Shown here: positions 17,065 to 25,633 of the stretch, in pieces | Layout: each line of letters starts with the position of its first letter | How positions within the stretch are numbered: position 1 is the first letter of the stretch | DNA from: Alphaproteobacteria bacterium | GTDB taxonomy: Bacteria > Pseudomonadota > Alphaproteobacteria > Micropepsales > Micropepsaceae | Length of the DNA: 64,000 nucleotides | NCBI GenBank assembly: GCA_020852655.1 | Contig: JADZAI010000044.1 | Location: 43,098 to 107,097, forward strand | Reading direction: 5' to 3' | Position numbers and translations under genes: made by a program | Notes under the pieces: model-generated | What the model was told of the DNA's origin: nothing | What the model saw: only the letters and a program-made list of their open reading frames with translations | Database searches by the model: none

Positions 17065-17100
17065 GAAGGGCCGGCGGGCAACCGCCGGCCCTTCGCATTT
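17065..17100 (+). terminator. Rho-independent terminator after the phasin gene
   Basis: A perfect 13-bp stem, GAAGGGCCGGCGG (17065-17077) with CCGCCGGCCCTTC (17082-17094), closes on the GNRA-type loop GCAA. It is followed by GCATTT, a weak T tract. It lies 25 bp after the phasin stop. Confidence 0.85.
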
Positions 17101-17173
17101 CCGTGACGGACGCCGCGTGGACGCCGCGGGTCACCGACATTAGGGTGCGCGGCAGATCAAGACACGGGTCCCC

Positions 17174-18976
17174 ATGTTTACGCTCTACGCGCTGTTCCGC
17201 GGCCTGTTCGGGTGGATTGCCCGCATGTTCCGCAACGCCTTTGCCGTGCTCGGAACGCTGATCGCCCTGGTGATCGTCGTCGTCGTCCTCGGCGCCGTGT
17301 GGGGCGTGCTGACCGACCGCGGCATTCCGCAGAAGACCGTGCTTGCCATCGATGCGCGCGGCGGCTTCAGCGACGCCCCGGTACCGGGGCTGTTCGTGCA
17401 GCCCCAAATGTCCTTCATCGACCTCATCTTCGCGCTCCAGAAGGCGACCGGCGACACGCGCGTGAAGGGCATCCTTCTGCGGGTCGGCGATGGCGGCATC
17501 GCGGGCGCGCATGCGCAGGAGCTTAAGGAAGCGCTCGATGCCTTCCGCGCCGGCGAAGCGGGCCGCTTCGTCATCGCCCAGGCGAGCAGTTTCCAGGGGC
17601 CGGGCATCGGCCAGTATTACGTGGCGAGCCTCGCCGACGAAATCTGGCTCCAGCGGACGAGCGAGATGAACGCCGTCGGCCTGTTGTCGACGACCGTCTT
17701 CCTGCGCGGTGTCTTCGACAAGGTCGGGGCCAAGCCGGTCTTCGGCCAGCGTTACGAATACAAGAACGCCGCCAACGTCTACACCGAGACCGACTACACG
17801 CCCGCCCATCGCGAGGCGACGACGCATCTCGTCCAGTCGCTCTACGGAACGCTGACCGCCGACATCGCCGAGCGGCGCAAGATGCAGCCCGAGGCCCTGC
17901 GCGGCCTCATCGACGCCGGCCCCTATCTGACGCAGGGCGCGGTCGATGCGAAGCTCGCCGACCGGGTGGGCTTTTACGACGATGCGCGCGAGGCCGCGAA
18001 GGCGCGGGCCGGGTCCGGATCGGACGTCATGCCGATCGAGGAATATTACGAACACGAGGGCTCGCCCTACGATAATCCCTACGGCAATGACGGAACCGTC
18101 GCGCTGGTCGCCGCCGAAGGGCCGATCGTCGACGGCGCCTCGACCGAGAGCCTGCTCGACGGCCGCGTGATGGGCGGCGACACCATCGCCCAGGCCATCA
18201 CCGACGCGGCCGACGACCCGGCGGTCAAGGCGATCCTGTTCCGCGTGAACTCGCCCGGCGGATCGGCGCTCGCCTCCGACGTCATCCTCGATGCCCTCCA
18301 GAAGGCGCAGGGCCGCGGCAAGAAGATCATCGTCAGCATGGGGCCGGTTGCCGCGTCTGGCGGCTACTGGGTCTCGATGTATGCCGACCGCATCTTCGCC
18401 AGCCCGGCGACGATCACCGGTTCGATCGGCGTCCTGTCCGGCAAGCTCATGGTGCGCGACACCTATCGGCTCGTCGGCCTGAACCCGGCCGAGATCGGCG
18501 TCGGCGCCAATGCGAACTTCAATTCCGCGTTCGACGAGTGGACGCCCCAGCAGCGCGCCAAGTTCGAGGCCGGCCTCGACCAGATCTACGACCGCTTCAC
18601 CGCCGCCGTGGCCGAGGGCCGCAAGATGCCCCTGGACCAGGTCCGCGAGATCGCCAGGGGCCGCGTCTGGCCGGGCTCGGATGCGCTGGGCCTCAAGCTG
18701 ATCGACAAATTCGGCGGCCTCGCCGATGCGCTGGACGCGACCATCGAGGCGGCCGGCCTCGACAAGTCGAAGCGCATCAACGTCGCGCTCTATCCGCAGG
18801 TCTCGCCCTGGGACGTGTTCTGGAGCTCGATGTCGGGCGCCGCCACGACGGCCCAGCAGTTGCGGGCGCTCGGCAACGTGGTGGACAGCGAAACCGGCCG
18901 CGCCCTGCTTGAGCTGTTCGGCGGCGGCGCCTCGGCGGGCCGTCAGATACGCATGCCGCGCGAGGAGGTCCGGTAG
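17174..18976 (+). CDS. sppA: Signal peptide peptidase SppA, 67K type
   Basis: The 600-residue protein has an N-terminal membrane anchor at about 22-46 (LIALVIVVVVLGAVWGVL) and two tandem S49 peptidase domains, as in E. coli SppA. The nucleophile is Ser395 in GPVAASGGYW of the second domain. The general base is Lys197 in YEYKNAANVYTE of the first domain, matching E. coli S409 and K209. FRVNSPGGSALASD and TGSIGVLSGK are further family motifs. It degrades cleaved signal peptides in the inner membrane, facing the periplasm. It starts about 70 bp after the phasin terminator, so it has its own promoter. Confidence 0.95.
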   Translation: MFTLYALFRGLFGWIARMFRNAFAVLGTLIALVIVVVVLGAVWGVLTDRGIPQKTVLAIDARGGFSDAPVPGLFVQPQMSFIDLIFALQKATGDTRVKGILLRVGDGGIAGAHAQELKEALDAFRAGEAGRFVIAQASSFQGPGIGQYYVASLADEIWLQRTSEMNAVGLLSTTVFLRGVFDKVGAKPVFGQRYEYKNAANVYTETDYTPAHREATTHLVQSLYGTLTADIAERRKMQPEALRGLIDAGPYLTQGAVDAKLADRVGFYDDAREAAKARAGSGSDVMPIEEYYEHEGSPYDNPYGNDGTVALVAAEGPIVDGASTESLLDGRVMGGDTIAQAITDAADDPAVKAILFRVNSPGGSALASDVILDALQKAQGRGKKIIVSMGPVAASGGYWVSMYADRIFASPATITGSIGVLSGKLMVRDTYRLVGLNPAEIGVGANANFNSAFDEWTPQQRAKFEAGLDQIYDRFTAAVAEGRKMPLDQVREIARGRVWPGSDALGLKLIDKFGGLADALDATIEAAGLDKSKRINVALYPQVSPWDVFWSSMSGAATTAQQLRALGNVVDSETGRALLELFGGGASAGRQIRMPREEVR

Positions 18977-18977
18977 C

Positions 18978-19325
18978 TCAGGCGCCCGGGCCTTCCGACA
19001 GGAAGAACACGTTCCCCTCGGTGTCGCCGGCCTTGATGATGGCGGGCTCTCCGGCCGCCTGCTTCTTCGGCGCGTGGATGAAGCCGCCATGCGAAACCAC
19101 GGCATTCGCAACGCTGTCGATGTTCAGCACCTTGAAGCCGAGCTGGGTCTCGCGCGTGCCGGGATCGCGCCCCGCATGCAGCGCGATGATGGCGCCGGCC
19201 AGCTCCAGTTCGCTCCAGGCCGGCGTCGCCATCCGCACCTCGAAGCCCAGCGCGTCGCGATAGAAGGCGACGGCACGGTCCATGTCGTGCACGAAGACGA
19301 GGGTATAGGCGGCGAAGACGGGCAT
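18978..19325 (-). CDS. VOC-fold (glyoxalase/bleomycin resistance-like) protein
   Basis: The 115-residue protein has one VOC domain: FVHDMDRAVAFYRDALGFEV at the N-terminus and GNVFFLSEG at the C-terminus. The first position of the usual metal triad is not an obvious His, and the late Glu is replaced around FFLSE. Metal dependence and substrate are therefore unclear; it could be a binding or resistance protein. The start at 19325 is an ATG, and the stop lies 1 bp from that of sppA on the other strand. Confidence 0.78.
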   Translation of the reverse strand: MPVFAAYTLVFVHDMDRAVAFYRDALGFEVRMATPAWSELELAGAIIALHAGRDPGTRETQLGFKVLNIDSVANAVVSHGGFIHAPKKQAAGEPAIIKAGDTEGNVFFLSEGPGA

Positions 19326-19342
19326 CGCCTCAGTCTAGCCGG

Positions 19343-20611
19343 TCAGCCGGCCGCATAATAGCCGCGCGCGGCGTTTAATGCCGTGCTCACCACGTCGCGC
19401 TCGGCGAGGGTCAGATAGGGATTCCAGATGTCGAAGATCAGCACGATGCGCATCTGGTCCGAATCGTTGCGCGCCTCGTGCTCGATCGAATCGTCGAACA
19501 CCAGGCACTCCCCTTCCACCCAGCGCCGCCATTCATAGCCGACCCGGTACGAGCAGTTCGGCGGAATCACCAGCGGCAGATGCACGATCAGCCGCGCGTT
19601 CGTCTCGCCCGTGTGCGGCGGAATGCGTGCCCCGGGCTTCAGCGCGGAGAACATGGCGGTGGGACAGAAGCCTTCGAGATTGGCCATCGGCAGCGCCGCG
19701 AGCGCGGCCGCGGTCTTGGGAAAGCGCTTGTGGTTTTCCGCGACCGGCAGGCCGTCCTGCCACAGGAACAGCGACGACCACTTGTCCGAATAGTTCAGCT
19801 CGGCCCACTGGTTCACCGGCACGCCGGGGGGATATTGCACATAGGGCGCGAAGCCTTCGAGATCGCGCAGGCCCGCCAGCAATTCTGCCCGGATGGCGTC
19901 GGTCTGGGCCTCCAGTCCGGCCAGGAAGGGGAAATCGGCGCGCGGATAGAACGGAATCGCCGGCAGCCGCGGCACGTGCAGCATGATCGGCTCGTGCACA
20001 TAGGGCCGCGAGCGTCCGGCCAGGATCGACATGGTTTCGTGCGCCCGTTCGAAATCGGCGCCCTGGTGCCGGGCCCGGGCCGCTTCGGTCGCCTGTTCCA
20101 GATGGGCATGCAGCGCGGCCGCGTTGCGCTCGGTCACCGTCCGGGCATGCGCCAGGTGGTCGCGCAACTCCGGCGGCCACCGCTGGTCGTCCGGCGCGAT
20201 CTTCAGGGCGTTGCGATAGGTGTCGGCCGCCGCCCGGGGATAGCCGTTGCGTTCCTGCCACGCACCCAGCGACAGCAGGGCGGGCATGTAATAGGGATCG
20301 ATGCTCAGGGCGTCGGTCAGTGCCGCGCGTTCGCCCCCGGGATCGTTGAGTTCGCGCAGCACCACCGCCAGCGTCGTATGTGCCAGCGGATCGCGCTCGC
20401 GCACCTGCACGGTGCGCAGCAGCAATTCGTGCGCAACCTTCAGGTCGCCCGTCTGGAAGGCCAGGAAGCCGAGCGTGTAGAGCGCTTCGCCATGTCGCGG
20501 ATCGGCGCGCAGCACCTGTTCGAACAGGCGGCGGCCCTCGGCCAGGCGGCCCTCGCGCACCGCGCGGTGACCGGCCAGCAGCAGCGGTGAAGGATCAGTG
20601 GTCTGCGACAC
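19343..20611 (-). CDS. TPR protein with aspartyl/asparaginyl beta-hydroxylase domain
   Basis: The 422-residue protein has N-terminal tetratricopeptide repeats (about 5-165, for example AEGRRLFEQVLRADPRHGEA and ALYTLGFLAFQTGD). An aspartyl/asparaginyl beta-hydroxylase domain (about 225-410) follows. The iron and 2-oxoglutarate site is seen in IPPHTGETNARLIVHLPL and DSIEHEARNDSDQMRIVLIF, giving two histidines and the Arg expected for this family. The start is a GTG at 20611, with GAGG six bases before it. Such proteins hydroxylate protein side chains or act in lipid or peptide modification; the target here is unknown. It is divergent from a TonB receptor gene. Confidence 0.86.
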   Translation of the reverse strand: MSQTTDPSPLLLAGHRAVREGRLAEGRRLFEQVLRADPRHGEALYTLGFLAFQTGDLKVAHELLLRTVQVRERDPLAHTTLAVVLRELNDPGGERAALTDALSIDPYYMPALLSLGAWQERNGYPRAAADTYRNALKIAPDDQRWPPELRDHLAHARTVTERNAAALHAHLEQATEAARARHQGADFERAHETMSILAGRSRPYVHEPIMLHVPRLPAIPFYPRADFPFLAGLEAQTDAIRAELLAGLRDLEGFAPYVQYPPGVPVNQWAELNYSDKWSSLFLWQDGLPVAENHKRFPKTAAALAALPMANLEGFCPTAMFSALKPGARIPPHTGETNARLIVHLPLVIPPNCSYRVGYEWRRWVEGECLVFDDSIEHEARNDSDQMRIVLIFDIWNPYLTLAERDVVSTALNAARGYYAAG

Positions 20612-20996
20612 GGAAAACCTCGGCCATCGCTCCCTGTTAAGAAAAAGCGGCGCGATGTCGAGTCGGGTTCTCTCCGCACAGGATTACGTCGGGATTGCGT
20701 GCGCGGAGGGGATTGGCCTCCGGAGCCTTGTCGCGGTGGGGCAACCGGGTGCTCGCATGCCACAGGGCGGTCCAGGCTCTGTCTGTTAACTTATTGAATT
20801 GTCAATAATTATCCGTCTGTGGCGTATTGTGGCAACACTTTCGCGAAACCGTGACGCGATTGCCTGATCCAAATTGACGCTCAAGTGACGGTCAAACTAA
20901 GGTCCGCCCAATTCCGGTTCACCCTTTGGTGAAGCCGGCGCGGTTCCGTTCGAGGGGCGAATGAGAACCGGCTCTATCCATTCTAGGAGGTTCCAC
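20612..20996. other. Divergent intergenic region between the TPR-hydroxylase and TonB receptor genes
   Basis: This 385-bp stretch holds no convincing gene. It contains an AT-rich block with a perfect inverted repeat at 20791-20808. A TTGACG at 20874-20879 could be a -35 box for the receptor gene, but the matching -10 region (around 20896-20902) is poor. TTGAC and GTCAA halves 12 bp apart (20874-20895) may be a second weak palindrome. The ribosome binding site AGGAGG of the receptor gene is at its right end. Confidence 0.6.
20791..20808. promoter_or_regulatory. AT-rich inverted repeat, candidate operator
   Basis: TTATTGA-ATTG-TCAATAA is a perfect 7-bp inverted repeat in GC-rich surroundings. 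It lies about 180 bp from each of the two divergent start codons at 20611 and 20997. Its position and symmetry suit a dimeric regulator binding site. Confidence 0.45.
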
Positions 20997-23900
20997 ATGC
21001 TAAAGCTGGAGCGCGATCGTTTGCTCGCGTCCACTGTGCTCAGCAGCGTTGCCGCCGGCTTCCTGGCCGCGGGCGCAGCGATGGCGCAGGATACCCCGGC
21101 GCCGACGCCCGCGCCGACGGCGGCCGCTGCCGCCGCCGAGGCCGATGCCGGCGAAGAAGTGACGGTCACCGGCACCCGCATTGCGAAGCCGGGCGTGACG
21201 TCCGCGAGCCCGATCACCACGATCGGTTCCCAGGAACTCGAGCTCCAGCAGAAGTCCGAAGTCGAGCAGATCCTGCGCGACCTGCCCGCCACCGTCCCCG
21301 GTGACGGCTCGAACGTGAACAACGGCACGGCGGGCATCTCGACTGTCGACCTGCGCTCCATGGGCGAACAGCGCACGCTGGTCCTGCTCGACGGCCACCG
21401 CATGACCCCGGCGAACATCGACGGCTTCGTCGACATCTCGCAGGTCCCGGTCGCCCTCCTTGAGCGCGTCGACATCGTGACCGGCGGTGCGTCGGCCGTG
21501 TACGGCTCGGATGCGGTCGCCGGTGCGGTGAACTTCATCCTGAAGAAGAACTTCGAAGGCGTCGCGATCGACACCGAATACTCGCTCACCGGCAAGGGTG
21601 ACGGCGGCATCGTCAGCAGCAGCGCCACCGTCGGCGCGAATCTCGACGACGACCGCGGCAACGTCACGCTGTCGGTCAACTACACCAACCGCAAGCCGGT
21701 CACGCTGGCCGACCGCAACTTCGGCCTCTTCGAAGTCAGCACGGCCGATGGCCCGAGCGACAATGGCGGTCCGCCGCCGCCCGCCGGCTGCGACGGGCCT
21801 GGCACGATCACGGTTGGCGGTTCGGGTACGACCCTGCCGGCGCGCATCGTGCTCGGCACCAGCCTTGGCAGGCAGTTCCGCAATGACGGCACGCTGGCCG
21901 GCAATTGCAACCGCTTCAACTTCAACCCCTTCAACTATTACCAGACGCCGCAGGAGCGCTATCAGTTCCTGGCGACCGGTGAGTACGACATCAACGAGCA
22001 CGTCACGGTCTATGGCCGCGCCATGTTCTCGAACACCGTCGTCCGCCAGCAGGTCGCGCCCTCGGGCGTCTTCGGCGACGCCTTCGACGTCCCGATGCTC
22101 AACCCGTTCCTGACCGCTCAGGCGCGTGCCGCGATCATCCAGGACTACAATGTCGACGGCTATAATCGTGCGCTCGCCACGGCGGCCGCGACCGGCCAGC
22201 CTGCCCCGACATTCGACGAGTATTTCTCGGGTCTCGGCGTCACCGACGTGAACGGCGACGGCCAGCTTGATCTCGGCGACACGGTCAACCTGACCATCCT
22301 GCGCCGTACGCCGGAACTCGGCGAACGTTCGACGACGCTGGAAGGCAACGTCTACCAGATCCTGGTCGGCGTGAAGGGCGACATCAACGAGGACTGGAGC
22401 TACGACGTTTCGTACTCGCACGGTCGTTCGTCGCGCGTCCAGATCAACGCCGGCTACACCAACGTCACCAACATCGCCAAGGCGTTGAACACTGTCAGCG
22501 CGACGAGCTGCGAGACGCCCTCCGGCGACACGGTCGATGGCTGCGTCCCGCTGAACCTGTTCGCGGGCTTCGGCACGATCACGGACGAAATGGCGGCCTA
22601 CGCCAGCGCCACCGCGCTCCAGAAGGAAGAGTACACGCAGGACATCATCACTGGTGTCGTCAGCGGCACGCTGCCCTTCACGATGCCCTGGGCCACCGAC
22701 GGCGCCTCGATGGCGTTCGGCCTCGAGTATCGCCAGGAAGGCGGCACGAATACGCCGGACGAATGCTTGAAGACGCTTCCGACGAGCTGTCTCGGCGGCT
22801 TCGGCGGCGCGCAGCTCCCGGTCGACGGTTCGTTCGACGTGTACGAAATGTACGCGGAGTTCATCCTGCCGATCGTGCAGGACCAGCCCGGCTTCCAGGA
22901 GCTGACCCTCGAACTCGGCGCCCGTTACTCGGAGTACACCCCGGGCGGTCAGAACACGACCTACAAGGCCGGTGTGAACTGGTCTCCGATCGACGGTCTG
23001 CGCTTCCGCGGCATGTTCCAGCGTGCGGTCCGTGCGCCGAACGTGAACGAGCTGTTCGGCCCGATCGCCACCAGCCTCGACAACGCGACGCTCGATCCCT
23101 GCTCGTCGAACGGCATCCTTGATGACGACGGCCTGCCGATCCCCGGCGGGCGCGTGATCAGCCCCGAGCTGCGCGCGCTCTGCATCTCCACGGGCATGAC
23201 GAATGCCCAGGTCGGTGCGGTGCCGGATATCTCGGCCGGTCAGATCAACACCTTCACGGGTACCGATCCGAACAACCGTCCGATCCCGGAAACGGCTGAG
23301 ACGCTGACCTTGGGCGTGGTCTTCCAGCCCGACTTCTTCGGCGAGGCGATCCGGTCGCCGTATATCTCGGTCGACTACTACCGCATTCAGGTCGATGACC
23401 CCGTCGATCCGTACGCGGCCCAGGACGTTCTCGATGCCTGCTACGAGCAGGGCCAGGCCAACTTCTGCAACCTGATCCAGCGCGTGAACGGCAACCTGCT
23501 GGTGTCCGGTTCGGGTATCCAGACCTTCACGACCAACCTTGCCTCGCTCGAGGCGGAAGGCATCGAAGTCGGCGCCGCCTTCGGCGTTGATCTGGATGAT
23601 GCGTTCGGCACCGAGAATGCCGGCCGCGTGGACTTCACGTTCAACCTGAACTGGTACCTGACTCAGGAATTCCAGAACGTGGACGTGCTGCCGGTCACCG
23701 ACTGCCTCGGCTACTACGGCAATGCCTGCGACGACGTGATCAGCGAGTTCCGCTGGAACACGCGCATGACCTACTCGATCGACGACTGGCAGTTCTCGGT
23801 CCTGTGGCGTCACCTCAGCGGCGTGGACATTCTCCCGGATCAGGCGGCGGATGTGTTCCCGGACTTCCGCAGCATCTCGGCCTACGACTACTTCGATCTC

Positions 23901-24086
23901 GCGGTGTCGTATCAGGTGCTCGAGTCGACCAACATCACCCTGTCGGCCGACAACATCTTCGACAAGGATCCGCCGATCATCGGCAACACGACCGCCGGTA
24001 CGGACATCAACTCGGGCAACACCTTCCCGTCGAACTACGACGTGCTCGGAACGGTGTACTCGATGGGCATCAACCTGCGCTTCTAG
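20997..24086 (+). CDS. TonB-dependent outer-membrane receptor (large, Caulobacter/sphingomonad type)
   Basis: The 1029-residue protein has a signal peptide ending near AAMAQD and a TonB-box-like EEVTVTGTRI. A plug domain follows (about 60-185; MGEQRTLVLLDGHRM, LERVDIVTGGASAVYGSDAV). A long beta-barrel ends in the usual outer-membrane signature, a C-terminal phenylalanine (YSMGINLRF). The ATG at 20997 follows TAGGAGG with ideal spacing. It imports a ligand, perhaps a peptide, siderophore or sugar, across the outer membrane. The genes TldD and TldE follow, but a strong terminator separates them. Confidence 0.92.
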   Translation: MLKLERDRLLASTVLSSVAAGFLAAGAAMAQDTPAPTPAPTAAAAAAEADAGEEVTVTGTRIAKPGVTSASPITTIGSQELELQQKSEVEQILRDLPATVPGDGSNVNNGTAGISTVDLRSMGEQRTLVLLDGHRMTPANIDGFVDISQVPVALLERVDIVTGGASAVYGSDAVAGAVNFILKKNFEGVAIDTEYSLTGKGDGGIVSSSATVGANLDDDRGNVTLSVNYTNRKPVTLADRNFGLFEVSTADGPSDNGGPPPPAGCDGPGTITVGGSGTTLPARIVLGTSLGRQFRNDGTLAGNCNRFNFNPFNYYQTPQERYQFLATGEYDINEHVTVYGRAMFSNTVVRQQVAPSGVFGDAFDVPMLNPFLTAQARAAIIQDYNVDGYNRALATAAATGQPAPTFDEYFSGLGVTDVNGDGQLDLGDTVNLTILRRTPELGERSTTLEGNVYQILVGVKGDINEDWSYDVSYSHGRSSRVQINAGYTNVTNIAKALNTVSATSCETPSGDTVDGCVPLNLFAGFGTITDEMAAYASATALQKEEYTQDIITGVVSGTLPFTMPWATDGASMAFGLEYRQEGGTNTPDECLKTLPTSCLGGFGGAQLPVDGSFDVYEMYAEFILPIVQDQPGFQELTLELGARYSEYTPGGQNTTYKAGVNWSPIDGLRFRGMFQRAVRAPNVNELFGPIATSLDNATLDPCSSNGILDDDGLPIPGGRVISPELRALCISTGMTNAQVGAVPDISAGQINTFTGTDPNNRPIPETAETLTLGVVFQPDFFGEAIRSPYISVDYYRIQVDDPVDPYAAQDVLDACYEQGQANFCNLIQRVNGNLLVSGSGIQTFTTNLASLEAEGIEVGAAFGVDLDDAFGTENAGRVDFTFNLNWYLTQEFQNVDVLPVTDCLGYYGNACDDVISEFRWNTRMTYSIDDWQFSVLWRHLSGVDILPDQAADVFPDFRSISAYDYFDLAVSYQVLESTNITLSADNIFDKDPPIIGNTTAGTDINSGNTFPSNYDVLGTVYSMGINLRF

Positions 24087-24114
24087 GCGCAGCGAGATAT
24101 TTGGATTGGAAGGC

Positions 24115-24143
24115 GGCGGGCGAAAGCCCGCCGTTTTCGTTTG
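24115..24143 (+). terminator. Rho-independent terminator after the TonB receptor gene
   Basis: An 8-bp stem, CGGCGGGC and GCCCGCCG (24115-24134), closes on a GAAA loop and is followed by TTTTCGTTT. It lies 28 bp after the receptor stop codon and ends its transcript before tldD. Confidence 0.9.
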
Positions 24144-24202
24144 TGACGCCCGCGCGTTTCGGACTAGGTGTCGTTGCGGCGCGTCAGCCGTCACGAGGCA
24201 CG

Positions 24203-25633
24203 ATGTTCGACGATATTGAGCGGCGCTTCCGCGCCCTCGCTCCGGCGGTTGAGAGCTGCACGCTGCGGATCGAGCGGCGGCGCGAGGAGCGGCTGGAGGT
24301 CGAGCGCGACACACCCGGGCCGCGGCGCGCCGGCGAGAGCTTCGGCGGCATGGTTACGGTGCGCCACCGCGGCGGCCTCGGCTACGCCGCCACCAGCGAT
24401 CTGAGCGAAACGGGCCTTGCCGCGGCCATCGGCCGTGCCGTCGACCTCGCCGCACTCTCCGCCCAACGCATGGTCCCGGGCTTTCCCGAACCCGCGCCGC
24501 TGACCGCCGAGGCGGCCTATTTCGGCCCCGAGCAGCGTCCCTGGGCCGAAATCCGCCTCGGCGACCGCATGGCGATGCTGATGGACGCCTCGCGCCGCCT
24601 CCGCATCGACGAACGCATAGCCGACTGGGGCGCCTCCTTCTGGTCGATCGACAAGGAACAGCTTTTCCTCGATGCCGCCGGCGGCCGCATCGCCCAGCGC
24701 TTCCATTATCTCATGCCCTTCCTCTGGGCCTCCGCCAGCGCCCAGGGCGAGACCCAGCGCCGCAGCTTCGGCGATGCCGGCATGCGCGTCGGCGGCGCCG
24801 AGGTGCTCGACCAGCTCGATTTCGCCGCCGCGCCCGACCGCATCGCCCGCGACGCCATCGACCTCCTCGAAGCCCCCAACTGTCCCGAGGGCCGCATGGA
24901 CCTCGTCCTGTCGCCCGACCAGATGGTGCTCCAGATCCACGAATCGATCGGCCATCCGCTGGAGCTCGACCGCATCCTCGGCGACGAGCGCAACTATGCC
25001 GGCACCAGCTTCGTCACGCCCGACATGTTCGGCACCTACCGCTACGGCTCCGAACTGCTGAACATCACCTTCGACCCCACCGTCGCGCAGGAAGTCGCGT
25101 CCTACGCCTATGACGACGAAGGCAGCGAGGCGACGCGCGAATACCTCATCCGGGACGGCATCCTCATGCGCCCGCTCGGCGGCGCGACCAGCCAGGCCCG
25201 CGCCGGCCTCGGGGGCGTCGCCAACGAACGCGCCTGTTCCTGGAATCGCCCGCCGATCGACCGCATGTCGAACATCAACCTGGAACCGGGCGAGGGCACG
25301 CTCGCCGATCTCGTCGGCCGCGTCGAACGCGGCGTCTACATGGAATCGAACCGCTCCTGGTCGATCGACGACAGCCGCAACAAGTTCCAGTTCGGCTGCG
25401 AATATGCGCGCGAGATCAAGGACGGCCGCCTGGGGCGCGTGCTGCGCAACCCGAACTATCGCGGCATCTCCGCCGAATTCTGGCGCTCGCTCAAGGGCGT
25501 CGGCGGCCGCGAGACCTGGGAAGTCGCCGGCACGCCTTACTGCGGCAAGGGCGAGCCCAACCAGGCGATCAAGGTCGGCCACGCCACGCCGCCCTGCCTC
25601 TTCGGCGCCGTCGACGTCTTTGGAGGCCACTGA
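24203..25633 (+). CDS. tldD: TldD/PmbA family metallopeptidase (TldD-like subunit)
   Basis: The 476-residue protein carries the TldD zinc motif HExxxH as HESIGH at residues 246-251, in QMVLQIHESIGHPLELDRIL. The frame runs far upstream across the TonB receptor gene, but the ATG at 24203, just after the terminator, is the sensible start. TldD with TldE forms a peptidase that unwinds and cuts modified peptides, and in E. coli it matures microcin B17 and CcdA. Its stop overlaps the next gene's start by one base (TGATG), so the two subunits are coupled. Confidence 0.9.
   Translation: MFDDIERRFRALAPAVESCTLRIERRREERLEVERDTPGPRRAGESFGGMVTVRHRGGLGYAATSDLSETGLAAAIGRAVDLAALSAQRMVPGFPEPAPLTAEAAYFGPEQRPWAEIRLGDRMAMLMDASRRLRIDERIADWGASFWSIDKEQLFLDAAGGRIAQRFHYLMPFLWASASAQGETQRRSFGDAGMRVGGAEVLDQLDFAAAPDRIARDAIDLLEAPNCPEGRMDLVLSPDQMVLQIHESIGHPLELDRILGDERNYAGTSFVTPDMFGTYRYGSELLNITFDPTVAQEVASYAYDDEGSEATREYLIRDGILMRPLGGATSQARAGLGGVANERACSWNRPPIDRMSNINLEPGEGTLADLVGRVERGVYMESNRSWSIDDSRNKFQFGCEYAREIKDGRLGRVLRNPNYRGISAEFWRSLKGVGGRETWEVAGTPYCGKGEPNQAIKVGHATPPCLFGAVDVFGGH

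Noticed and set aside
16883..19111. Open frame of about 740 codons on the minus strand
   Set aside because: It is antisense to sppA and the end of the phasin gene, with shadow-like composition and no motif.
20874..20902. Sigma-70 promoter for the TonB receptor gene at 20997
   Set aside because: TTGACG is a good -35 box, but the -10 region at 16-18 bp spacing is too poor to list as a promoter.
21000..24314. Open frame of about 1100 codons on the minus strand
   Set aside because: It lies wholly opposite the TonB receptor gene, is extremely rich in Arg, Asp, Val and His, and has no family motif. It is a GC-driven shadow frame.
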